Origin: DATJPR01 sp035506295
Lineage (GTDB): Bacteria; Bacteroidota; Ignavibacteria; UBA10030; UBA6906
Reading direction: 5' to 3'
NCBI GenBank assembly: GCA_035506295.1
Contig: DATJPR010000098.1
Location: forward strand, 1 to 64,000
Length of the DNA: 64,000 nt
Below the pieces are notes generated by a model that did not search any database, was not told the origin of the DNA, and saw only the letters and a program-made list of their open reading frames with translations. This document shows positions 53,472 to 61,640 of the stretch, piece by piece. The stretch's first letter is position 1. Each line of letters starts with the position of its first letter. The translations under genes were made by a program, and so were the position numbers.

Positions 53472-54152
53472 CTACCTGGGGATGATCACTATCCCGTTCT
53501 TGATGGCGTAGGTGACAAGACCTGAGCGGTCATGTATATCGAGTTTCTTCATAATGTTGTTGCAATGGGTATCCACAGTCCTCACCGAAATATGCAGTTG
53601 CTCGGCAACCTGCGTATGGGTCTCCCCCTCTGCGATGAGCTGGAGTATTTCCCGTTCGCGCGTGGTCAGCGGAGATCGCGGGACCAAGCGGGTGTCGTCC
53701 CCGTTCTTCGTCGGGTTTTCGTTCTTCAGATATTCTTCAAAGAGCGCCCTGGACACCGAGGAACTGAAGTACGAACGGCCGTTGTGCACGGAACGGATCG
53801 CTTCGGAAAGTTCATCTGCCGTGGTATTCTTCAGGATGTAGCCGTTGGCACCTGAATGGACGACCTCGAGGACATACTCGTCGTTGTCGAAGGCGCTGAG
53901 GGCAAGGATCTTCGCGTGAGGGACCTTTCGCCGTATCTGTTTGGCCGCCTCGAATCCGTTCAACACCGGCATACCGATGTCCAGGAGGACGACATCAGGA
54001 TCAAGTTTCACCGCAAGGTCCACAGCCTCTCTTCCATCGCCTGCCTCGCCGACAATGGACAGTTCGGGATTCAGCGAGAGCAAAGAAACAAGACCGCGCC
54101 GGACGATCGTATGGTCATCGGCCACGAGAAGAGTGATCTTGCCCGAAATCAT
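53472..54152 (-). CDS. NarL/LuxR-type response regulator at the end of the fliC operon
   Basis: 226 residues. The receiver has Asp58 (VVLLDIGMPVLNGFEA) with Ser and Lys (YILKNTT, where the usual KP is KN). The C-terminal LuxR-type helix-turn-helix is PLTTREREILQLIAEGETHT and AEQLHISVRTVDTHCNNIMK. It binds DNA and probably regulates transcription. It lies 124 bases downstream of flgM with no visible promoter in between, so it may be late-class co-expressed with the filament genes. No kinase is adjacent. Confidence 0.92.
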   Translation of the reverse strand: MISGKITLLVADDHTIVRRGLVSLLSLNPELSIVGEAGDGREAVDLAVKLDPDVVLLDIGMPVLNGFEAAKQIRRKVPHAKILALSAFDNDEYVLEVVHSGANGYILKNTTADELSEAIRSVHNGRSYFSSSVSRALFEEYLKNENPTKNGDDTRLVPRSPLTTREREILQLIAEGETHTQVAEQLHISVRTVDTHCNNIMKKLDIHDRSGLVTYAIKNGIVIIPR

Positions 54153-54276
54153 GAGGGAGGAAGGAGATCTTGGACGAATTCAGAGGCGAGAAGGAGCGTG
54201 CGCCCCAACGCCGCGTCCTGAAAGGTAGGATATTGCATGGGAACATACAACATCCCGCGCGGCAAGGACAAGGAAA

Positions 54277-54543
54277 TCACTCGGAGGGAAGGTTCCTGAG
54301 GTCTTTCAGGACTTCATCAGCGATTTTCTCCAACACCTGAGGCTGATTGTAGAACCCCGAGTCAACCCGGGATTGAATCTGGTCGAGTTTCTTTTGATTG
54401 TCCGCTTCCAGAAGCGAGCGCGCAGTCGTGGAGACCACGGCCCGGTCTTTCACTTCTTCCCCTTTTTTCCCGTTGGAACCACCCGATTTCCGTGAAGGGT
54501 CGATGGGGACAGCGCCTGACGATAGAATTTCGTTGATAGCCAT
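54277..54543 (-). CDS. flgM: Anti-sigma-28 factor FlgM
   Basis: 88 residues with a disordered Ser/Gly/Lys-rich N-terminal half and the C-terminal FlgM helix pattern: KLDQIQSRVDSGFYNQPQVL, then EKIADEVLKDL. FlgM holds FliA inactive until it is exported through the finished hook. The position in the filament operon, driven by a perfect sigma-28 promoter, gives negative feedback. fliA itself is not in the window. Confidence 0.88.
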   Translation of the reverse strand: MAINEILSSGAVPIDPSRKSGGSNGKKGEEVKDRAVVSTTARSLLEADNQKKLDQIQSRVDSGFYNQPQVLEKIADEVLKDLRNLPSE

Positions 54544-54550
54544 AACAGCC

Positions 54551-54907
54551 TCAGTGCCTGTAGTGGGCGATCGCTTTTTCTTTTCTCAAATTCGCGAGAC
54601 GCTCGGCAATCAGGTCCCTTTTTTGCTGAAGTTGAGCCAGGAGGACCGAGTTTTCGCGGTCGATTGCTTTGATGAGTTGTAATGAACCCGGCGCCTGCTC
54701 ACCCGGTCGATGGAGTCCCGAGTACTCTCCGAGCAAGGATTCCCGATGACCCATCAACTGCGTCACCTTGTCAAAATCCTCGCTTTCCGTGCTCCGTTCC
54801 ATCGACTTCGTCAGGTCGAGAATCGATTGTAAGAGCTCTTCAACGGAGTTCCGATCGGAATCATCCCGCCCGGCTCCGTATTCCATATGATGTTCAAGTT
54901 CCATCAT
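54551..54907 (-). CDS. FliT-like / FlgN-like flagellar chaperone
   Basis: 118 residues, entirely helical and acidic (SVEELLQSILDLTKSMERST; VLLAQLQQKRDLIAERLANL), matching small export chaperones of the FliT/FlgN type. Two adjacent ATG codons (54907 and 54904) are possible. Position directly after fliD-flaG favours a FliD chaperone (FliT), but the sequence alone does not separate the two families. It lies 7 bases upstream of flgM. Confidence 0.65.
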   Translation of the reverse strand: MMELEHHMEYGAGRDDSDRNSVEELLQSILDLTKSMERSTESEDFDKVTQLMGHRESLLGEYSGLHRPGEQAPGSLQLIKAIDRENSVLLAQLQQKRDLIAERLANLRKEKAIAHYRH

Positions 54908-55290
54908 TGCGTATGATCGTACAGGATCCCCACGAGTTCTTTGATGCGCGCCGCAATGCGCAGAACATCCTCCGGGGGGATCTGCCGGATGACTTCCTTC
55001 GTCGAATTATCAATGACCTTAATGACCGTTTTCCCCGTGTCTTTGTCAATGGAGAACGAGATGTCCGTGCTGAACATCGCCATCGCATCGTTGAGTTCCT
55101 TCGCCAAGGAAGAAAGACTCGACGACTGCGTCTTGTCATTCTCGCTCGCCTTCTCCGTCTCGTTTTCCACGGCAGACCGGGACTCGTCGACCTGACCTGA
55201 CATTCCCGGCTGTGCCGGTTCTCCCGTTTGCACGCGGGGACGGACTATATCAGGAATTGCCGTCGTCGATATCGGGGTGACTGCTTCCAT
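54904..55290 (-). CDS. flaG: FlaG family protein
   Basis: 128 residues with a polar, disordered N-terminal half and the FlaG core SFSIDKDTGKTVIKVIDNST, KEVIRQIPPEDVLRIAARIK. FlaG proteins influence filament length and are usually found beside fliD, as here (32 bases after the fliD stop). It overlaps the next gene by up to 4 bases. Confidence 0.93.
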   Translation of the reverse strand: MEAVTPISTTAIPDIVRPRVQTGEPAQPGMSGQVDESRSAVENETEKASENDKTQSSSLSSLAKELNDAMAMFSTDISFSIDKDTGKTVIKVIDNSTKEVIRQIPPEDVLRIAARIKELVGILYDHTQ

Positions 55291-55322
55291 GCTTCACCTC
55301 CGTGTTGAGCACCTTCATTAAA

Positions 55323-56795
55323 TTATGAGCTTGTCGAGGCAAAATACGACAGCATCGTTTGCTGCGACTGTATTTGCTCAAGCAAGACCTCCAGCTGAGC
55401 ATATTGGGTCCGGAACGCGTCCCCCTTCTTACTGATGTCTTCGTTCATCGACGTAATCCGATCATTCATGCTCTTGATCTGGCTGTTGTACGTCGATGTG
55501 GTCATTTCGATGGATCCGCCGAGCGATGTGTACCGGTCGATCTGGGATTTCAGCTGCTGTGCGATACCGTTGCCCGCCGAGTTGGAGAACAGGTTCGAGA
55601 TTTGCGTAACGTCGGTGTCGACGAGGTCGTCGAGCTTCGAGCTATCGCTGAGGGTCAAAGTTCCATCCGTACCGATGGTGATTCCCAGGGTCGACAGAAG
55701 TTTCGCTTTGCCCGAATCCAGCCCGGTCACTGCGCCGCCCACCATCTGCCTCAGTGTTGTCCGCAACGTGCGCGCAGAAGGGTCGTCAATGAGGGTCCCG
55801 CGGTTTGTCGTCTGCGTGCCGGTCGACGAATCTGTTTTGACGGTCGTCGAGGTGTTGGTGTTCAGATAGGAGATGACGGCGTTGTAGTTCGTGATGAACT
55901 GCGTGATCTGGGTCTTGATCGCCGAGTTGTCTGCGGCGACGGTGAGGGTCACGGGGCTGTCGGATGATGCCTGCTGACCCGTCAACGCCAGGGTGACTCC
56001 CTGCAATGCATCCTTCACGGTGTTCGACTCGCGTACCATGTCGATGCCGTCAAGCGAGAACTTTGCGTTCAGCGCATCGGCGGCCGCGCCGGATTTGGCA
56101 AACCCTGCACCGGCGGACGAGGAGGCGGTCCGGGCGGTGAAATCCACTGCGTTGAGGCCGAGGAACGACTGGAAGTCTCCGCTGAAGCTCGTGATCGCCG
56201 AAGAAGCGCCCGAGTTATCCGCACTGATCACCAGCCGCGAATGCACGCCGTCCACATTGACGACCGAAGCCGAGATTTTTGAAGCCAGAACGGTATCCGC
56301 GTTGATCGCCTGGGCGATGGTGGTCAGAACATCCTTGTTGGAGGTCGAAGCGAGATTCACGTTGACCTGCCGGACGTCCGACGTTCCGACCTGGATCGAG
56401 AACGAATATGCGGTATTGGCGGAGAGACCGGAGTCTGCGGTGCCGTCAATGCTGGAAGAAAGGAGCATATCGTTGCTCGCCAGCTGGGACACCTTGAGCG
56501 AATGTGTCGCCTCCTGGGCGTACGACGTCGCCGTTGCCGTGGCCACCGTCGCGCTGGAGCTCGCGACAGCATACGTCAGAAATGGAGATAACGTCCCCTG
56601 ATGCGCCATCGAGTTGATCGTCGTGGAAAGCGTTGAGAGCTTGGTCTTGAGCGACGACAGGGCGGTGACCTTCGCATTCAGATCGGAGACCTGGTTTTGC
56701 AGGCTTACCACCGGGCCCTGAAGGGTGGCTTCGTAATTCGCCACCAGGGAGTCGAGCCCGCTCGACGACGAAGAAACCGAAGAGACATCAGCCAT
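55323..56795 (-). CDS. fliD: Flagellar filament cap protein FliD
   Basis: 490 residues. The N-terminal GLDSLVANYEATLQGPVVSL and SSLKTKLSTLSTTINSM, a Ser/Thr/Ala-rich middle with THSLKVSQLASNDMLLSS, and the C-terminal LGITIGTDGTLTLSDSSKLD and IKSMNDRITSMNEDISKKGD are FliD_N and FliD_C signatures. FliD caps the filament and folds flagellin. It is 77 bases downstream of fliS. Confidence 0.96.
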   Translation of the reverse strand: MADVSSVSSSSSGLDSLVANYEATLQGPVVSLQNQVSDLNAKVTALSSLKTKLSTLSTTINSMAHQGTLSPFLTYAVASSSATVATATATSYAQEATHSLKVSQLASNDMLLSSSIDGTADSGLSANTAYSFSIQVGTSDVRQVNVNLASTSNKDVLTTIAQAINADTVLASKISASVVNVDGVHSRLVISADNSGASSAITSFSGDFQSFLGLNAVDFTARTASSSAGAGFAKSGAAADALNAKFSLDGIDMVRESNTVKDALQGVTLALTGQQASSDSPVTLTVAADNSAIKTQITQFITNYNAVISYLNTNTSTTVKTDSSTGTQTTNRGTLIDDPSARTLRTTLRQMVGGAVTGLDSGKAKLLSTLGITIGTDGTLTLSDSSKLDDLVDTDVTQISNLFSNSAGNGIAQQLKSQIDRYTSLGGSIEMTTSTYNSQIKSMNDRITSMNEDISKKGDAFRTQYAQLEVLLEQIQSQQTMLSYFASTSS

Positions 56796-56872
56796 TGAGA
56801 CACCTCAATAAAACTCGATGAAGGGACCTCGATCCCCGGGGGGGGCTCCCACCTGCCGCCCCACGCAGGGAG

Positions 56873-57184
56873 TTACTGCAGATTATATGCTCTCACCCAC
56901 GTTTCGCGCAGTTCCTCGAGGATTGCGAGGGCTGCAGGGTAATCGCGTTTCAGGATCTTTCCCTTGCAGTAGTCATAGAGTTTGAAGAGACCGAACGCGA
57001 TTTCCCGATGGTCGAAATTGAGGGCGATGATCAATTCGTTGAGAGCCCGGTGCGCGAGCCTGGGGTCGTTCTTTTTGCAGCCGAGAATGGCGTAATCGTA
57101 GAGCCGCTGAATAACCTGGACGGGGGACAGATTCAGGAGTTGTTCTCTACCATATGCCGCTGCCGCGTGCGCCTGTGGTTGCAT
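56873..57184 (-). CDS. fliS: Flagellin chaperone FliS
   Basis: 103 residues: AAYGREQLLNLSPVQVIQRL, YDYAILGCKKND, ALNFDHREIAFGLFKLYDYC and AILEELRETWVRAYN, the four-helix FliS signature (the usual tail WREAW is TWVRAY). FliS binds the flagellin C-terminus before export. It follows fliC. Confidence 0.95.
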   Translation of the reverse strand: MQPQAHAAAAYGREQLLNLSPVQVIQRLYDYAILGCKKNDPRLAHRALNELIIALNFDHREIAFGLFKLYDYCKGKILKRDYPAALAILEELRETWVRAYNLQ

Positions 57185-57265
57185 CGTGTTCTCCAGGAAA
57201 TAAGCGGGGGAAGGGACCCGCGCACTCTTCCGTGCTTACGAATCCCCTCCCACCACGTTGCGAGA

Positions 57266-58057
57266 TTACCTGAACAGCGTCAAGAAGACCTGGTTGCCGG
57301 CATTCGCCTGGGCCAACTGGGTCGTCGCGGTCTGTTGAAGGATCTGCAGTTTGCTCACCTGGAGCTGCTCTTGCGCAATGTCTGCGTCGTAGATGCGGCT
57401 TTCGGCAGCCTGGATGTTCGTGATCGACGAATTGAGATTCTGTTCCTTCACACCAAGACGCTGGATGTAGGAACCGATGGTCTGCAGGGCGGATTCGACC
57501 TGAGTCACCGCAGTGTCCACACTCGCCGTGGAGACACTCGCTGAATCAACTGTCCCAAATGTCGCAGTATGGGCGTCAAATCCAACCGTCAGAGCCGTCC
57601 CATTGTCATCGACCTGATAGGACGCCGAGAAGGATGAGTTGAACAACAGCTTCCCGTTGAAGTTGGTGTGCGCGACGATGTCGTCGATTTCCGCCTTCAA
57701 CTGGTTCACGTCGTTGGCAATCGCCGATTGATCCTGTGTAGGATCGGATGCCTCGACTTGCTTCTCCTTGATCGTCGTGTACAGATCCCGCATCGTCTGC
57801 AGGGACTGTTCGGCGGTGGAAAGCATGTTCTGCGCATCACCGACGTTGTTCACGGCTGCGCTCATCATACCCGCGCGGGCTTCCATCTGCTTCGCGATGG
57901 TGTATCCGGACGGATCATCACCAACCGAGTTAATGCGTTTGCCACTGGCCAGACGGAGCTGATGAACACCCAGCTGGTTGTTGACATAGTTCAACGCATT
58001 CAGCGCATTGTACGCTGCGATTGGGGTATTAATGCGAGCACCCTCTACAGAAGCCAT
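57266..58057 (-). CDS. fliC: Flagellin FliC (short, D0/D1 only)
   Basis: 263 residues from ATG 58057, because GGAGG sits between it and the alternative ATG 58069. The N-terminus INTPIAAYNALNALNYVNNQ with LASGKRINSVGDDPSGYTIA, and the C-terminus RIYDADIAQEQLQVSKLQIL ending NAGNQVFLTLFR, are the conserved D0/D1 helices. Only about 60 residues separate the two halves, so the outer D2/D3 domains are essentially absent. The Ser/Thr-rich centre (SVSTASVDTAVTQVES) offers O-glycosylation sites. Confidence 0.97.
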   Translation of the reverse strand: MASVEGARINTPIAAYNALNALNYVNNQLGVHQLRLASGKRINSVGDDPSGYTIAKQMEARAGMMSAAVNNVGDAQNMLSTAEQSLQTMRDLYTTIKEKQVEASDPTQDQSAIANDVNQLKAEIDDIVAHTNFNGKLLFNSSFSASYQVDDNGTALTVGFDAHTATFGTVDSASVSTASVDTAVTQVESALQTIGSYIQRLGVKEQNLNSSITNIQAAESRIYDADIAQEQLQVSKLQILQQTATTQLAQANAGNQVFLTLFR

Positions 58058-58110
58058 AACTACCTCCATGTGATGAAGTGAACTATCGGGCTTCCATGCC
58101 CATTGTGTGC

Positions 58111-58124
58111 AGCTCTTTCGAGCT
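58111..58124 (-). other. GNRA-tetraloop hairpin in the fliC 5' leader
   Basis: The fliC leader RNA contains AGCUC-GAAA-GAGCU, a 5-bp stem closed by a GAAA tetraloop. It starts a few bases after the predicted +1 (near 58127), so the transcript would begin with a stable stem, a feature that often protects abundant flagellin mRNAs. Purely sequence-based. Confidence 0.45.
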
Positions 58125-58134
58125 TCTACTCATA

Positions 58135-58161
58135 TTATCGGCAGGATCGGGCGAGACTTTA
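58135..58161 (-). promoter_or_regulatory. Perfect FliA (sigma-28) promoter of fliC
   Basis: The minus strand reads TAAA (58161-58158), a 15-base spacer, then GCCGATAA (58142-58135). This is an exact match to the enterobacterial FliA consensus TAAA-N15-GCCGATAA. The start point would be near 58127, giving a leader of about 70 bases to fliC. Its presence implies that fliA is encoded elsewhere in the genome. Confidence 0.93.
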
Positions 58162-58269
58162 GGAGAATTCAGAAGAGATTTTCGGCATAAGAGGGGGGAG
58201 AACGGTCAAAAGCCATGCGTTTTCGTGTTTCCGATCTGTGTGCGTGGTCTGTAACACACTCCCTTCACC

Positions 58270-59802
58270 CTATCGGAATGGGGAGGCGCGTTTTGCCAGC
58301 CGTTCGACTTTCGATCGCAGAGCAGCGAAATCTTCAGGGGAAAACGAGCTTTCGATGCTCTCCAGACGCGCAAGGGCCTCCGTGAAGCGGTTTTCCTGCA
58401 CCGCCAATTCGAAGGCGCAGCGTGTAAGATCGTCCGTCATCACCTCGTGTTCTTCCGCGATACGGATCACCGACGCAGCCGTCGAGAAATCCCGTCCGCG
58501 CAACGACCAGAGCGCTTTCCAGGTCAACGCCGTGGTATCCAACGGCTTGAGCGCCAGCACGCGGTCAAGTGTCGCGACCGCATTTCGGGCGTCCCCCGAT
58601 TCATTCTCGATCATCGCTCGATAACTCAGCAATCGGGTATCCTTTGTCCCCCCGTCGGTCGCAGACCGAAGGCAACGAAGAACCACATCCTGCCCTCCAA
58701 GCTTCTGCAACGCGTTGATCAGGCGCTCACTTGCCCCGGGTGTCGAAGGATTTACCTGCAGCGCCGTCGCAAACGCATCCGCGGCTCGCTCCCAGCTTCC
58801 GATCGCAAAGTAGCAGCGCCCCAGCGCCTCCTTGACTGCGTCCAGTGGAATGACAATGTCACCCAGTTCGGCCGGAGCCTGCTCTTTCGCAGACACAAGT
58901 GCGCAGAGTTTCTCCAGGACGGGGATCGCCGGACGTGGATTCCCCTGCGTCATAAACGCCCCCGCAAGGAACCACATGGCACCTGCCTGCTGCGGGTACA
59001 GGGAAAGCGATTTTTCACAGTGGTGAATGGCCTGGCCGACATTTCGCGTCTTGAGCGCCGCTTCCGCAAGGAGATTGTGGAGGGCGCTGACGACCGCATT
59101 CGGCACGCCCGGGATCCGTATCGCCGCCCGTGCATGATGGACCACCGCGGGATAGTCCTGCACGAGCATGAAGGACCGGGCGATCTGAAAGCGTGAGTAC
59201 CAGTCGCGAGAGTCACGCTCGACGAGGGCAAGCAACGTTCCGAGATTCCGTTGAATCTTGTGCTTCAACACTTCAAAACCGCGCTCATACCCCAGGTGCT
59301 CGATGATAATATCCGAAGGCACAATTTTCCCCCCGCTGCGGAGTATCGATGGAGCGATCTGCTCGTGGATCTGACGTTCGAATCGCACGCCGTCCTTTCG
59401 ACGAAAGATCCTGGGATATGGCATAACTTGTACTACACGCTTTCCCCCTTCCAGACTCAACACGCTCCGAACAAGAACCTGATACGCGTCCGCCCGGGGA
59501 TTTTCCAGCAGCCCCGCGAGCTTTGTACTCTGTCCGCCCGCCAGTCGTTCATCGGCATCAAGATACAGGATCCATTCCCCCCGGCACGCCTCGAGAGAGC
59601 GGTTACGCATCGAAGAGAAATCCCCGTTCCACGTCTCCCGAATGACCCTGGCACCGGCCTCCTCCGCAATCCGGACTGTGGCATCCGTGGAGCCGGTGTC
59701 CACGATGACCATTTCATCGACGGCATCGCGCACGCTCTCGAGACATTCGCCGAGGAATTCCTCCTCGTCCTTGACGATCATGCTGAGCGATAGGCCGTTC
59801 AT
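58270..59802 (-). CDS. Family 2 glycosyltransferase fused to TPR repeats
   Basis: 510 residues. The N-terminal GT-A domain starts LSLSMIVKDEEEFLGECLES and has VIVDTGSTDATVRIAEEAGA and the catalytic-type YLDADER (DxD). The C-terminal 270 residues are tetratricopeptide-like helical repeats. Such GT2-TPR proteins are frequent in surface and flagellin glycosylation clusters. It lies about 110 bases upstream of the fliC promoter and overlaps its upstream neighbour by ATGA. Acceptor and sugar unknown. Confidence 0.88.
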   Translation of the reverse strand: MNGLSLSMIVKDEEEFLGECLESVRDAVDEMVIVDTGSTDATVRIAEEAGARVIRETWNGDFSSMRNRSLEACRGEWILYLDADERLAGGQSTKLAGLLENPRADAYQVLVRSVLSLEGGKRVVQVMPYPRIFRRKDGVRFERQIHEQIAPSILRSGGKIVPSDIIIEHLGYERGFEVLKHKIQRNLGTLLALVERDSRDWYSRFQIARSFMLVQDYPAVVHHARAAIRIPGVPNAVVSALHNLLAEAALKTRNVGQAIHHCEKSLSLYPQQAGAMWFLAGAFMTQGNPRPAIPVLEKLCALVSAKEQAPAELGDIVIPLDAVKEALGRCYFAIGSWERAADAFATALQVNPSTPGASERLINALQKLGGQDVVLRCLRSATDGGTKDTRLLSYRAMIENESGDARNAVATLDRVLALKPLDTTALTWKALWSLRGRDFSTAASVIRIAEEHEVMTDDLTRCAFELAVQENRFTEALARLESIESSFSPEDFAALRSKVERLAKRASPFR

Positions 59803-61640
59803 CGGTGTTTCTCTCGGTGATTGGCAGCCACAACGGCAAGGGCGGCTGCAACCCGTTCAAGCAGCCCTCCCCAATGTTCGCCGGCATTGCGTCGGAAAAG
59901 TTTCATGGATGGATACCAGGGCGACGCCTCTCCCTCCCTGAACCAGCGCCACTCGGGCGAAGCAGAAAGAAGCAGCCAGACCGGTCGACCCATCGCACCG
60001 GCCAGGTGCGGAATGGAGGTGTCTGTGGATATCACCAGGTCAAGATGCGTCATGAAAGCGGCGGTTTCCACGAAAGCATCATGTCCACAGTCCAGCTTCG
60101 ATCCGATGTCCTCGATGCTCCCGGTGGAGGGAAGCTGGAGGATCTGCTGAGCCCCTTCTCCCTTCTGAAGGCTGTAGAAATGTACATCCTGGACGTTCAA
60201 CAACGGCGCCAAGGTGCTCAACGCCATCGACCGATCATGATCTCCAACGTACTCCTTGTTCCCTTGCCAGCACAGTCCGACCTTGAGACCATCTCCACCG
60301 ATCAGTGCCTTCGTTGACGCAATCAGTTCGGGCTCCGGCGCGAGGTATGGTCCCGGGCTCGGAATCGATTCCAGTGAATCGGTGAAGTACCGGGGTATGG
60401 AGAGAAGCGGCACCCAAAGATCGAACTCCGTTTTCGGCGTCTCCGCAACGGTGACCATCGCGTCGACACCGCTGATGTTTTTCAACAACCTTGCCAGACG
60501 TTTGTGCGTTTCCAATATGACGCGGCCGCCCCGGGATTTGACCAACGGGAGATAGCGGATAAACTGGATCATATCTCCCGCGCCCTGTTCGGAGCGCACG
60601 AGCAGGGTTTTGTCCTCGAAAGGTTCTCCGAGCCATTCGGGGACGGGAAATGTCCGCCTGTCCACCCTCTGTCGGACATCGCTGATCTTGAATCTCCATC
60701 GGTACTCCTCCCAACCGCGTTGAAAATCTCCGGAGGCAAGGAGAAGAAGGGCCTTGTTGGCATGCGCTTCTGCATATTCTGGATTCAGCTCAGTGGCGCG
60801 GTCATACCAGCGAATGGCCTCCGCGATTTTTCCAAGGGCGCTCGTTGCGCCGCCGAGGTTGAACGGGATTGCCGCTTCCGTCGGCTCTCGCGAGTATGCG
60901 TCGAGGTAGATCTGAATCGCCTCGGCGATCCTCCCCTGTTCTTTGAGAGCGGAGCCAAGATTGTTCAGCACCTGAGGATTCGAGGGGCAGTGCTCCAGAG
61001 ACCTGCGAAAGAGCTCCTCCGCTTCAGCAAAGAGACCTTTCTTCATCTTCACTTCGCCCAGTGCGGTGATCGCGTCAGGGGAACGAGGCTTCAAGGTCAT
61101 GCTGATCGTGAGGCATCGCTCCGCACCGTCAAGATTTCCCAGATCACGAAGCGCGCACCCGAGGCCAAGCAAGGCGGGAGCTGACTGCGGGTTCCGGTCG
61201 ACAGCCTTCCGGAACCACTGAACAGCTTCTTCCAGGTTCTTCTCCCGTGCGGCGAGGTTGCCAAGAGCATTCAGACTGTCGGTGAACCCAGGATCGACGG
61301 ACAAGGCGCGGGCATAACATTCCCTTGCACGATCGCTTTGCCCGGTACCGAGAAGCACATCGCCCAGCCCCTTCAGAAAGAGCGGTTCCTGCGGACGCTG
61401 CGCAACCGCTTCGAGCATGTACGGCAGGGCGCGCTCCTCGTCCTTCTGTTGATGACAGAGGAACCCCTGGAGATAGAGCGCCTCCCCGTCGAATGGGTCG
61501 TCGTCCAGAACCCGGAGATAACACGACTCGGCGGCACGGAAATCCCCTCTCCGTTGGGCCTCGAACCCCAGCTTGAGGAGCGACTCCCTGGACAACTCCA
61601 GGGCGGGCTTCTCTACCGATTTGTCGTCAAGGACTGGCAT
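59799..61640 (-). CDS. TPR-repeat protein with GT9/heptosyltransferase-like C-terminus
   Basis: About 613 residues from ATG 61640 (ATG 61652 also possible; neither has a good ribosome site). At least eight TPR units (for example LNALGNLAAREKNLEEAVQW, VLNNLGSALKEQGRIAEAIQ) are followed by a GT-B half with WLGEPFEDKTLLVRSEQGAG, QFIRYLPLVKSRGG and DLVISTDTSIPHLAGAMGRP, the nucleotide-sugar-site signature of the heptosyltransferase clan. Same architecture as the partial gene at 62799. Likely a protein glycosyltransferase. Confidence 0.82.
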   Translation of the reverse strand: MPVLDDKSVEKPALELSRESLLKLGFEAQRRGDFRAAESCYLRVLDDDPFDGEALYLQGFLCHQQKDEERALPYMLEAVAQRPQEPLFLKGLGDVLLGTGQSDRARECYARALSVDPGFTDSLNALGNLAAREKNLEEAVQWFRKAVDRNPQSAPALLGLGCALRDLGNLDGAERCLTISMTLKPRSPDAITALGEVKMKKGLFAEAEELFRRSLEHCPSNPQVLNNLGSALKEQGRIAEAIQIYLDAYSREPTEAAIPFNLGGATSALGKIAEAIRWYDRATELNPEYAEAHANKALLLLASGDFQRGWEEYRWRFKISDVRQRVDRRTFPVPEWLGEPFEDKTLLVRSEQGAGDMIQFIRYLPLVKSRGGRVILETHKRLARLLKNISGVDAMVTVAETPKTEFDLWVPLLSIPRYFTDSLESIPSPGPYLAPEPELIASTKALIGGDGLKVGLCWQGNKEYVGDHDRSMALSTLAPLLNVQDVHFYSLQKGEGAQQILQLPSTGSIEDIGSKLDCGHDAFVETAAFMTHLDLVISTDTSIPHLAGAMGRPVWLLLSASPEWRWFREGEASPWYPSMKLFRRNAGEHWGGLLERVAAALAVVAANHREKHR

